Shown: positions 1 to 6,610 of the stretch, piece after piece
Position numbering within the stretch: position 1 is the stretch's first letter
Layout: the number at the start of each line of letters is the position of its first letter
Assembly: GCF_022213065.1 (NCBI RefSeq)
Contig: NZ_JAKLJA010000010.1
Span: forward strand, 1-64,000
Length of the DNA stretch: 64,000 nucleotides
Direction of reading: 5' to 3'
Source of the DNA: Paraburkholderia tagetis
GTDB lineage: Bacteria > Pseudomonadota > Gammaproteobacteria > Burkholderiales > Burkholderiaceae
Position numbers and translations under genes: made by a program
The notes under the pieces: generated by a model
Seen by the model: only the letters and a program-made list of their open reading frames with translations
What the model was told of the DNA's origin: nothing
Database searches by the model: none

Positions 1-114
1 ACGCTTCCTTCAGACCCCGCCTCGCGACGACGCCCTTGCGTTTCACTAGCCCTTCGCCCCATCTGGCTGGGCAGGGGACTCTCACCCCCAAGCTGTTGCG
101 CATGCTCGGCGCAC
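1..114 (-). mobile_element. 5' end of a group IIC intron (partial, runs off the window)
   Basis: Read on the minus strand from base 114 leftward, the sequence begins GTGCGCC, continues with a GGGGGTGAGAGTCCCC hairpin, and then has AACGCAAGGGCGTC and GGTCTGAAGGAAGC. These are the hallmarks of domain I of bacterial group II introns and closely follow the order in the Oceanobacillus iheyensis group IIC intron as I remember it. The boundary is precise: base 114 lies directly after the 13-T tract of a rho-independent terminator, which is the preferred insertion site of class C introns. The reverse transcriptase/maturase frame would lie to the left, outside the window, so it is unknown whether the intron is complete. 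Confidence 0.8.
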
Positions 115-143
115 AAAAAAAAAAAAAGCCCGCTTTCGCGGGC
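115..143 (-). terminator. Rho-independent terminator of the parAB operon, interrupted by the intron
   Basis: On the minus strand GCCCGCGAAAGCGGGC (stem of 6 bp, GAAA loop) is followed by 13 consecutive T, 35 bases after the parB stop. The group IIC intron starts immediately after the T tract. Confidence 0.85.
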
Positions 144-177
144 CTTTAACAACCATCCGAGAATCTAAAAATCTCCC

Positions 178-1173
178 TCAGCCGGGCTTCACATTGAACA
201 ACTGGCTGATGAGTTCGCGAATCTGCGTCTCCTGCGCGTCCGAAAGAACGCCGGTCTTCAGCTTCACGGTGAAGCTGTTCGTATCCTTCGTGATGCTGCC
301 AGCGTGGCTCTTGCCCGAAAAAATCTTCTCGATGCTCCGCTCCGAAACGCTTTGCTCGCTGTCGCCGCGATCCGACTGCGCGCCGATGGCGGCGGCCAGC
401 TTCCCCTGATCCAGCGTCCCAGACACAACCGCCGGCCAAAGCTCGCGCGCCGCCTTCATCCCGTGTGCGCCATGCTTCTTGATGGCCGAAACGATCTCGT
501 CCGCAGCCGATCCGCCCAGCAACCGGGGATTCAGATCGAGGTCACGGCGGATAAAATCGGGAAGCTTCTCGAACGCGAGAAACCGGTACAGCCCTTTGCG
601 CGACATGCCCAACGCTTCCGCCATACGCGTGCGCGTCGGAAATTCACGCTCTGCGCGACGCAGCGACTGACCAATTTCATAGTCGGTCAGATCCTCGCGC
701 CCCACGTTCTCGACCAGCGCGAGCACCGCCATATCCTGGTCCGAGCACTCAATCACCGACGCGCGAATCTCTTCCTCGTGCAGCAGGACATGCGCGCGCA
801 GGCGTCGCTCGCCGGCGATCAACTGATAGCCGTTGTCCGCGCGCCGCACGACGACCGGCTCCACCAGACCCACTTCGCGGATCGATTCGGCCAGTGAAGC
901 GAGGCCTTCGTCGCTGAAGATCTTGCGCGGCTGCCACGGGTTCGGCTGAATCGCGTTCACGGGAAGCATGAGCTTGTCGCTCGTGCTTTCGAGTTCCTGG
1001 ATACGTTGCTGCGCCACGGCCAGCGCGCCCAGCATCCCCGGGCCCGTCTTGAACGCGCTACTGCGGCGTGGCTCCTGAGCGGCGGGCGCGGCAGGCCGTT
1101 CGGTCGTCTGGCGCTCCGAAGTCGAGCCGAGTTCCGCGGTCTTGGCCGCCATCTTGTCGCGAAACGAGCTCAT
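178..1173 (-). CDS. parB: ParB-family partition protein (secondary-replicon type)
   Basis: This is the centromere-binding CTPase that loads at parS sites and works with ParA to segregate the replicon. The 331-residue product has the N-terminal ParB/Srx domain with the box IAGERRLRAH (around residue 130) and ENVGREDL, followed by a helix-turn-helix (TRTRMAEALGMSRKGLYRFLAF) and a short C-terminal dimerisation part. The start at 1173 is chosen because its ATG overlaps the parA stop as ATGA, which indicates translational coupling; an upstream in-frame start at 1188 is less likely. ParB follows parA in one operon and is closed by the terminator at 115-143. The family is clear; the replicon it serves is inferred from the neighbouring rep gene. 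Confidence 0.93.
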   Translation of the reverse strand: MSSFRDKMAAKTAELGSTSERQTTERPAAPAAQEPRRSSAFKTGPGMLGALAVAQQRIQELESTSDKLMLPVNAIQPNPWQPRKIFSDEGLASLAESIREVGLVEPVVVRRADNGYQLIAGERRLRAHVLLHEEEIRASVIECSDQDMAVLALVENVGREDLTDYEIGQSLRRAEREFPTRTRMAEALGMSRKGLYRFLAFEKLPDFIRRDLDLNPRLLGGSAADEIVSAIKKHGAHGMKAARELWPAVVSGTLDQGKLAAAIGAQSDRGDSEQSVSERSIEKIFSGKSHAGSITKDTNSFTVKLKTGVLSDAQETQIRELISQLFNVKPG

Positions 1174-2378
1174 TTCCCGGCCCTCCATTGCTCAACATAA
1201 AGGTCATCGATCCAGCGCACGTAATCCGTGAGCGGTTGTCGGACGCGCGCGACCGTCTTGTCGGCAAGGTCACCCTTGCTGATGTCGAACACGGTGGCCA
1301 TCGCCAGCGCGCCATTACTCATGGCCGAGCTCGCCGGCACTTCCACCGCGCTCACCCAATCCTTGTAGGTGCGCTGCACCCAGGAACGAACGACCGGCGC
1401 CGACGACGTCTTGCCGTAATCCACCTTCGAAAGCAGCACCGAAACGAAGTCGTAGGTCTTTTCGTCGCCGCGCTCCATGATCGTGTGCGCGAGATCGGAG
1501 AAGAGACTCCAGAACGAAACCGAGCTGATGAAGTCCAGGCTCTCGGGAACCAGCGGCATGACCATCGCGTCGGCGGCCATCAAGGCGTTGATCGTGAGGT
1601 ACGACAGCGACGGCGCGGTATCGAGAATGATGTAGTCATAGTGCTGACGCAGCGTCTGAATACCTTGGCGCAGCAAGTCCCAGAACTTGAAGCCCGGGTT
1701 CTTGATGACCGTGCCGGGAATATGAAATTCCGCCGAGAACAGCGTGGGGTGTGCCGGAATGACGTCGAGGCCATCCCAATATGTCGGCTGCACGAAATTC
1801 AGCAGGCCGCCTTCCATCTGCGGATCGTAAATGAACGGCAGGACCGTGCTGTCCTCCGTCACTTCCTTTTCCGCATAGAGACCGCAAAGCTCGGTGAGCG
1901 ATGCCTGCGGGTCGAGGTCGATAAGCAGCGCGCGCCGCCCGCGCAACGTCAAACCTTGCGCGAGGCACATCGTCGTGGTGGTCTTGGTGGAGCCGCCCTT
2001 GAAGTTGGCGACGAGAATTACCTTGCCGTCGCCATCGCGCACGCCTGTATGAAGTGGCGTTTGATAAATATCCGAAACCTGCTGGACCCAGGTGCGCGCT
2101 TCAGGCAAGGTAAACACCCGGCTGCGCCCCGAACCCTGTGCCTCGCCCTGCGGCAGACCCTCGCGCGTAGCGAGCAGGTTGTTGAGCTTGATACGGTCGA
2201 TGCCGCAGAGCTCGGCGACTTGCGCGGACGTGAATGTGGGCGCCATCTTCCGTGGCTTCGGCGCCAGCATCATTTCCCGAAGTTCTTCTGACAGATGACC
2301 GGCTTCCTCTGCAAACTGCGTGACCGCGGAAAGGTCCACGCGCCGATCGATCGATGGAAATTCGATAGTCTTTGCCAT
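1170..2378 (-). CDS. parA: ParA-family partition ATPase with N-terminal DNA-binding domain
   Basis: The product of about 402 residues is a type Ia ParA, the ATPase that positions ParB-parS complexes on the nucleoid. The deviant Walker A motif KGGSTKTTTT lies near residue 130, followed by LLIDLDPQASLT and YIILDTAPSLS. About 100 residues precede the ATPase core and include a MerR-like helix-turn-helix (TSAQVAELCGIDRIKLNNLLATR), as in P1 ParA and SopA, which repress their own operon. The start at 2378 is preferred over an in-frame ATG at 2393 because an inverted repeat that looks like its operator occupies 2381-2432; neither start has a good ribosome binding site. parA heads the parAB operon and diverges from the iteron region. 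Confidence 0.92.
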   Translation of the reverse strand: MAKTIEFPSIDRRVDLSAVTQFAEEAGHLSEELREMMLAPKPRKMAPTFTSAQVAELCGIDRIKLNNLLATREGLPQGEAQGSGRSRVFTLPEARTWVQQVSDIYQTPLHTGVRDGDGKVILVANFKGGSTKTTTTMCLAQGLTLRGRRALLIDLDPQASLTELCGLYAEKEVTEDSTVLPFIYDPQMEGGLLNFVQPTYWDGLDVIPAHPTLFSAEFHIPGTVIKNPGFKFWDLLRQGIQTLRQHYDYIILDTAPSLSYLTINALMAADAMVMPLVPESLDFISSVSFWSLFSDLAHTIMERGDEKTYDFVSVLLSKVDYGKTSSAPVVRSWVQRTYKDWVSAVEVPASSAMSNGALAMATVFDISKGDLADKTVARVRQPLTDYVRWIDDLYVEQWRAGK

Positions 2379-2380
2379 TA

Positions 2381-2432
2381 ATACGCTTTTCATCGGAATT
2401 TGGATAAAGCGTAGAATACAGGAAAAGCGTAT
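2381..2432. promoter_or_regulatory. Probable ParA autoregulatory operator (AAAGCGTA repeats)
   Basis: ATACGCTTTT at 2381-2390 and AAAAGCGTAT at 2423-2432 form a perfect 10-bp inverted repeat, and a third copy of AAAGCGTA lies between them at 2406-2413. The cluster sits directly in front of the preferred parA start. Type Ia ParA proteins bind operators here to repress parAB; that role is inferred from position and symmetry. Confidence 0.55.
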
Positions 2433-2449
2433 CGAAACACACTGATTGA

Positions 2450-2473
2450 GGTCGATTTTTAAAAAAATCGACC
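2450..2473. repeat. AT-centred palindrome upstream of parA
   Basis: GGTCGATTTTT and AAAAATCGACC are perfect 11-bp inverted arms separated by AA. It lies between the parA operator and the iterons. It could be a parS-type site, part of the parA control region, or a terminator; the sequence does not decide. Confidence 0.5.
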
Positions 2474-2692
2474 TTTTTATTTGCGCTATAACGGCCTCGA
2501 AGCCGTGAGTCCAGCCTTGGACCTTCGCCAGGCCATCAGGCCGTCCAGGCGACGATTAAGGCCATTTGCGCCGATCTGCTTATTTTTTACGCAGAAGGCC
2601 GTCCAAATCTTCCACCATTCTCACGCGTGCGGCGACTCATTCCCATTTTCGCCGTCACATAAGCATTCGCACGAACACGAGGAATTCGCGAA

Positions 2693-2771
2693 GGTCACGG
2701 TTTTTGTGCACTTTCGCCAATCCCGGAAATGATGTAGCTAACTCCGGGTTTCACAGTAACGGATTTTGTGC
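2693..2771 (-). repeat. Inverted iteron copies on the parA side
   Basis: Two copies of the iteron lie in minus orientation: 2693-2709 (reads as GCACAAAAACCGTGACC) and 2755-2771 (GCACAAAATCCGTTACT). They face the direct array at 2810-3256. Confidence 0.85.
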
Positions 2772-2809
2772 ACGCACACGGACTTCGGCCGCTCAAGTCC
2801 AGACAAGCA

Positions 2810-3256
2810 GCACAAAAACCGTTACCTGCACCGACACCCGCTGAGCAGCGAACCACCGAAGCGTGGATCTGCACAAAAAACGTGACCTCCGTGCAAGGCC
2901 AGAGCAACGCTATTGCCGAACACTCGCCACGAAATGGCAACGGTTCTGTCCGCAAACAGTGCCCGCTCGCCAAAGCGCCAGAAAGTCAGCACAAAAACCG
3001 TTACCGTTCCCTGCCCGGACTCTCCTGACGCCGGCCGGCCATCCTCGAAGGCTCGTGCACATTAAACGTTACCTCTTCCATTAGCCCAATCCCCCTGCAC
3101 AAAAACCTCAACCTTGGAGCGCTCACACGGTTGCGCACAAAAACCGTTACCCGATGGAGCGTTACGCGAGAGGAACTTGCCATCGAGCGCCTTCGATCAG
3201 CAGCTTGCACACAAACCGTTACTGTCCAGGTGCGTGCTCGCACATAAAACGTTGCC
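2810..3256 (+). repeat. Array of 17-bp iterons, consensus GCACAAAAACCGTTACC
   Basis: Exact copies lie at 2810-2826, 2989-3005 and 3135-3151. Variants lie at 2871-2887, 3057-3073, 3097-3113, 3207-3223 and 3240-3256, differing mainly in the A tract or the GTTAC core. Spacing is irregular (about 33 to 118 bases start to start) rather than a tight tandem. In iteron plasmids such repeats bind the Rep initiator and set copy number by handcuffing. Confidence 0.9.
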
Positions 3257-3433
3257 CAAAGGGCTTATAAAACGTCTCAGATGAGCCGACGGCGAGACGA
3301 ATTCAGAAAGTCACACGTGCAAAACACCCGTCTATACGGTGATCCAGGCGTTCGACGCCAAGAAATTCGCCTCGAAGCCGTTATCCAATTCGCGGGAAAT
3401 TTTGCGCGAAGCGTCTTCGCTATACGCGGTTGG

Positions 3434-3451
3434 TTTGTTTACTTAAACAAA
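3434..3451. promoter_or_regulatory. Palindrome TTTGTTTACTTAAACAAA, candidate parS or other protein site
   Basis: Perfect 8-bp arms (TTTGTTTA and TAAACAAA) flank CT in the A+T-rich part of the origin. The GTTTA/TAAAC ends resemble the outer bases of parS sites of Burkholderia secondary replicons, but the centre does not match any parS I recall. Confidence 0.35.
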
Positions 3452-3516
3452 GAAAACCCACAAACCCACTAACGTACGCATCCAACTCCTTTGTCTTCAA
3501 CAACTTGGCGTCGAAA

Positions 3517-3662
3517 AGCAACGTTCCATGTGCAAGAGGCATCGATTTATGTGCGTATAGGTGCCGTTTTTTGTGCTGGCAATGGAGAGGTCTATGTGCA
3601 GTTCGGCACGTTTTTTGTGCCGACCCTTTCTCGCTCGCCATTCGAGGTAACGTTTATTGTGT
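3517..3662 (-). repeat. Inverted, degenerate iterons in front of rep
   Basis: Minus-strand iteron variants occur at 3517-3533, 3560-3576, 3604-3620 and 3646-3662 (the last reads ACACAATAAACGTTACC). They run up to and touch the likely -35 of the rep promoter. In iteron replicons, inverted iterons here let Rep dimers repress rep; that role is inferred. Confidence 0.7.
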
Positions 3663-3690
3663 TGACTTGTGTTAGCGGAGTGATAGAGTC
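3662..3690 (+). promoter_or_regulatory. Likely rep promoter
   Basis: TTGACT at 3662-3667 is a good -35 element. The -10 is not clear; the A+T-rich TGATAGAG around 3681-3688 is the best candidate although the spacing is short. It lies directly after the inverted iteron at 3646-3662 and about 30-50 bases before the rep start. Confidence 0.45.
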
Positions 3691-3718
3691 GCGGCCAATA
3701 TCGACGGAGAGCACGCGA

Positions 3719-5098
3719 ATGTCGGAGGAGAGCGGACGCAGGACGACCACCCAGCAGATGTCGCTCGGGTTGTTTGAGGAGATGTCCGGCCAGCCCATCA
3801 GCGAGAGCACGAGAGAGATCGGCTTTCAGCGCAATAACGTTTTTGTGGCGATCAACGGCCTCGGGCTGTCGTCGCGGCGCTTTATCGACGCCGCCTACTT
3901 CATCGCCGCCCAGGAGCCGCTGCCGCGCGAGATCTACGACGTCGACCTGAACTATTTCAAGTGGCTCATGCGCTACGAGAGCCGCAACGTGCGCCATCTC
4001 CAGAGCGTGATCAAGGAGGCGCAGCGGGTGCTCATCGAGGTGACGGACACGCCGCCCGACCGCGCGCCCAGCGAAGAGGACCAGTGGATTTCCGAGCAGT
4101 TGATGGGCAGCGTCAAGATCGGCAAGGGGCGCATCCAGTTCCGCATCCCGCCACTGATGCTGCGTCACATCACCGGTCCGGACAAGCACCACTGGCTCAA
4201 CCTGTGCATCACGGCCGCCTTCTCGCAGACTTTCGCGCGGGCGATCTACGACTACGTGCTGCCCTATGTGAGCGCTGGCTTCACGGAGTGGATCGAACTC
4301 GACGTCATGCGCCGCTGGCCCGGCAAGCTCGGTTCGAGCGCCTCGGAGTTCAAGCATTTCCGGCCGAAGTATCTCGATCCGGCCGTGCGTCAGATCAACG
4401 AGCTCTCGGACATCGACCTGAGCTACGAGACGCGGGCCGATTCCGAAACCTCGCGCAAGATCAACAAGATCCGCTTTCGCCTGAAGCGCAAGGATACGGT
4501 TGCCGCCATGCTCAGCCGTCAGCCCGACGCACACGATCTGCTGCTCACGCTCAAGGAAGAATTCGGCCTGAGCAACAAGCAGTTCGACGTGATTGCCGAG
4601 CATCGCATGAGCTGGACCGACGAGCGCATCCAGCAGGCCATCGAGTACACGCGTTTTCGCCTCAACCAGGGCAAGGTCACCAAGAGCCCGGCCGGCTACC
4701 TGATGAAGGCGCTGAGCCACAACTGGCAGGTGTCGGAGGCCGAGCGCAAGATGGTCGCGATCCAGAGCGAGATGGCTGCCGCCGTGAGCGCCGAGGAAAC
4801 CGCGCGGGCCGCGGCCGGCAGCGCCGTGAAGCAGAGCATCGCCGCGCGCGACGAAGAGGCGCGCACGCAGCGCAACGAGGAAGTCCAGCGCGGGCGCGAG
4901 CACTTTGAATCCGCCGACGAGAAGACCCGCAAGGAGCTCGTGCGCCTGTATATCGCGTCGCAGGCCGGCAAGCTCATGCTGCGCCGCCTGAAGCTCGAAG
5001 CCGGCGCGTTGTCGGATGCGAATATCCTCAGCCACTCCGATCTGTCGTGGTATTTCGGGCAGTTCGTGTACGCGAGGCTCAAGCAAAGCGCCGCGTGA
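3719..5098 (+). CDS. Iteron-binding replication initiator (Rep_3-like)
   Basis: The 459-residue product is the initiator for the adjacent iteron origin. It has the two winged-helix arrangement of Rep_3-type proteins: an N-terminal part with DLNYFKWLMRYESRNVRHLQSVIKEAQ and a second one around FTEWIELDVMRRWPGKLGSSASEFKHFRPKYLDPAVRQIN, then a charged helical C-terminus. The frame is open from 3491, but the start at 3719 is supported by GGAGA at 3706-3710; the upstream 76 codons overlap inverted iterons and the promoter and do not look like protein. Initiators of Burkholderia chromosome 2 have this length and context. The gene is intact, with no frameshift. Confidence 0.9.
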   Translation: MSEESGRRTTTQQMSLGLFEEMSGQPISESTREIGFQRNNVFVAINGLGLSSRRFIDAAYFIAAQEPLPREIYDVDLNYFKWLMRYESRNVRHLQSVIKEAQRVLIEVTDTPPDRAPSEEDQWISEQLMGSVKIGKGRIQFRIPPLMLRHITGPDKHHWLNLCITAAFSQTFARAIYDYVLPYVSAGFTEWIELDVMRRWPGKLGSSASEFKHFRPKYLDPAVRQINELSDIDLSYETRADSETSRKINKIRFRLKRKDTVAAMLSRQPDAHDLLLTLKEEFGLSNKQFDVIAEHRMSWTDERIQQAIEYTRFRLNQGKVTKSPAGYLMKALSHNWQVSEAERKMVAIQSEMAAAVSAEETARAAAGSAVKQSIAARDEEARTQRNEEVQRGREHFESADEKTRKELVRLYIASQAGKLMLRRLKLEAGALSDANILSHSDLSWYFGQFVYARLKQSAA

Positions 5099-5299
5099 CG
5101 TGCGTTTTTTGGGCGCTGTCCGGCCCCTGCGCATGGCGCCCGGAAAACGTGTGCCGACGACCTCAGTGCGCGTTTTTCACGCGAAACGCCGTGGTGCGAG
5201 GCCTGGATCCACGAGGTCGTTTCGGCGATTCCAGGCTAACGACGGCAGTCGCGCGATTCATCTGTATTCCTGAGCAAATCGTTCGATTGAACCGCTGAC

Positions 5300-5764
5300 T
5301 CACACCGCGAGAACGAGCGCGCCCGCGGCCAGTTCGCCCAGCATGGTGCCGCGGCAGAGCGGGGCGCCGCAGCGGCAAGCATAGTCGCGCTGCGCATCGT
5401 CTGCGCTCTGCTCTTCGATTTCGAGCGCGTAGTCGATGAAGAGCTCCTCGCCGGGCGCGATATCGCGGATCGTTTCGATGAACACGCGTCCGTCGTCCTC
5501 GATCGCCTCGCAGTTCGCGGCGCACGCATGATTGAGCCAGCGCGCGCCATTGCCGCCGCGCCCGCCGTCGATCACGCGCCCATCGGAAAGGCCGAACAGG
5601 AACGTGTGGCCCGAGTCGCCGCGCCGCGCATTCCAGCGCGCCGCCTCGCGCCACGTGGTCACCATGCCCTTGTACTGGAAGATGCGCTCCCCGGCGCGCA
5701 ACGGAAGCAGCGCGAATACGCCTTTGCCATGCACCGGCGATTGCCGGACGGTCACACGTTTCAT
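5300..5764 (-). CDS. SET-domain protein-lysine methyltransferase
   Basis: The 154-residue protein is almost entirely a SET domain, which transfers methyl from S-adenosylmethionine to lysine. Visible motifs are the N-terminal SPVHGKGVFA, the substrate/cofactor signature LNHACAANCEA (residues about 75-85), GEELFIDY, and a post-SET cysteine cluster CRCGAPLCRGTMLG. Small stand-alone SET proteins like this are widespread in Burkholderiaceae, with unknown targets. It is convergent with rep across about 200 bases that carry no recognisable gene, and its start region diverges from the next gene. The family call is firm; the substrate is unknown. Confidence 0.85.
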   Translation of the reverse strand: MKRVTVRQSPVHGKGVFALLPLRAGERIFQYKGMVTTWREAARWNARRGDSGHTFLFGLSDGRVIDGGRGGNGARWLNHACAANCEAIEDDGRVFIETIRDIAPGEELFIDYALEIEEQSADDAQRDYACRCGAPLCRGTMLGELAAGALVLAV

Positions 5765-5943
5765 AGTCGTTGGAATGGCGCGGTGGGGACACGGAGACGC
5801 CGAGTATAAGCCGAGAAAATGTCAGCGAATACAAGTGCGGCGAGCGAGCGGCCCGAGCCGGCGATTCCATCGCCGCGCGCGATGCGCTAGATTGACGTGG
5901 CGCTTGCGCGCGTCGCTTCAATGGCTATCGGGAGGGCGGGAAC

Positions 5944-6471
5944 ATGACGGCGTATTTCAGTGAAAAAGGCTCCGCCTCACCAGGGGGCGAGCACCCGCGC
6001 GAGCGGCACGACGCGCGCGTTCTGCCACCGGAACTCGTGGACGCGCTGAACGGCGAGCACCTCGAAGCGCGCGCCAACGAGGCCTTCCGGCTCTCGACCG
6101 TGAGCGCCGACGGCTGGCCGCATGGCGCGCAATTGAGCGTGGGCGAAGTTCTGGCCATCGACGCACAAACGCTGCTCGTGGCGATGTGGCCGCGCTCGAA
6201 CACCGCACAGAACATGCTGCGCGACGCGCGCCTCACGCTGACGCTGGTGCACGACGGTGCGATGCTGGAGATACGCGCGCACGCGAGCCTGGTGGCGCAG
6301 CATCAGACCGACCTCGACCTTGGCGTGTTTCGCCTGCGCATCGAGCGCGTGGACGTGCATCGCGCGAAGTATGCCGAAGTGCTGAGCGGCGTGACGTTCC
6401 GCCTGCACGAGCGCGAAAAAGTGCTCGCGCGCTGGCGCGAGCAGATCGCGATGTTGCGCACGCATGTGTAG
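5944..6471 (+). CDS. Pyridoxamine 5'-phosphate oxidase-like FMN split-barrel protein
   Basis: The 175-residue product matches the FMN-binding split barrel shared by PNPOx-like and heme-degrading proteins, with the pattern AFRLSTVSADGWPHGAQLSVGEVLAI and LLVAMWPRSNTAQNM...LTLVHDGAMLEIRAHA. It is not the biosynthetic PdxH, which is longer and has a different C-terminus. A strong ribosome site (GGGAGGGCGGGAAC) precedes the ATG. It lies 140 bases upstream of the acyl-CoA ligase on the same strand. The exact function is unknown. Confidence 0.75.
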   Translation: MTAYFSEKGSASPGGEHPRERHDARVLPPELVDALNGEHLEARANEAFRLSTVSADGWPHGAQLSVGEVLAIDAQTLLVAMWPRSNTAQNMLRDARLTLTLVHDGAMLEIRAHASLVAQHQTDLDLGVFRLRIERVDVHRAKYAEVLSGVTFRLHEREKVLARWREQIAMLRTHV

Positions 6472-6610
6472 GGCCTGGCGTGCCGCGGTGCGCCGGTGGG
6501 TCCGGCGGTGGTCAATTAAGCGTAGCATCGTCCGCATGCCTGGCCATTGAACCGGTCTGCTGCGCGCGACGCGTTGGTCGTGCGCCCATGTCTACCCTGC
6601 CGGAGCGCAC

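Larger units (their letters stand above)
2474..3718. other. Replication origin region of a secondary replicon
   Basis: About 1.2 kb without a credible gene separates parA and rep. It holds at least eight direct and several inverted copies of a 17-bp iteron, a DnaA-box-like TTATCCAAT at 3381-3389 (7 of 9 to TTATCCACA), an A+T-richer stretch at about 3395-3480, a palindrome at 3434-3451, and the rep promoter. GCCTCGAAGCCGT occurs at 2494-2506 and again at 3369-3381, one copy on either side of the iterons. The arrangement parB-parA-iterons-rep matches Burkholderia chromosome 2 and related megaplasmids. Frames within it (for example 2768-3028) are low-quality and not called as genes. Confidence 0.85.

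Noticed and set aside
2810..3256. Repeats that could look like a CRISPR array
   Set aside because: Units are 17 bases, unevenly spaced, partly inverted and adjacent to rep and par genes; no cas genes. They are iterons.
3491..3718. Upstream part of the rep frame as coding sequence
   Set aside because: It overlaps inverted iterons and the promoter, while a good ribosome site and family-like start occur at 3719.
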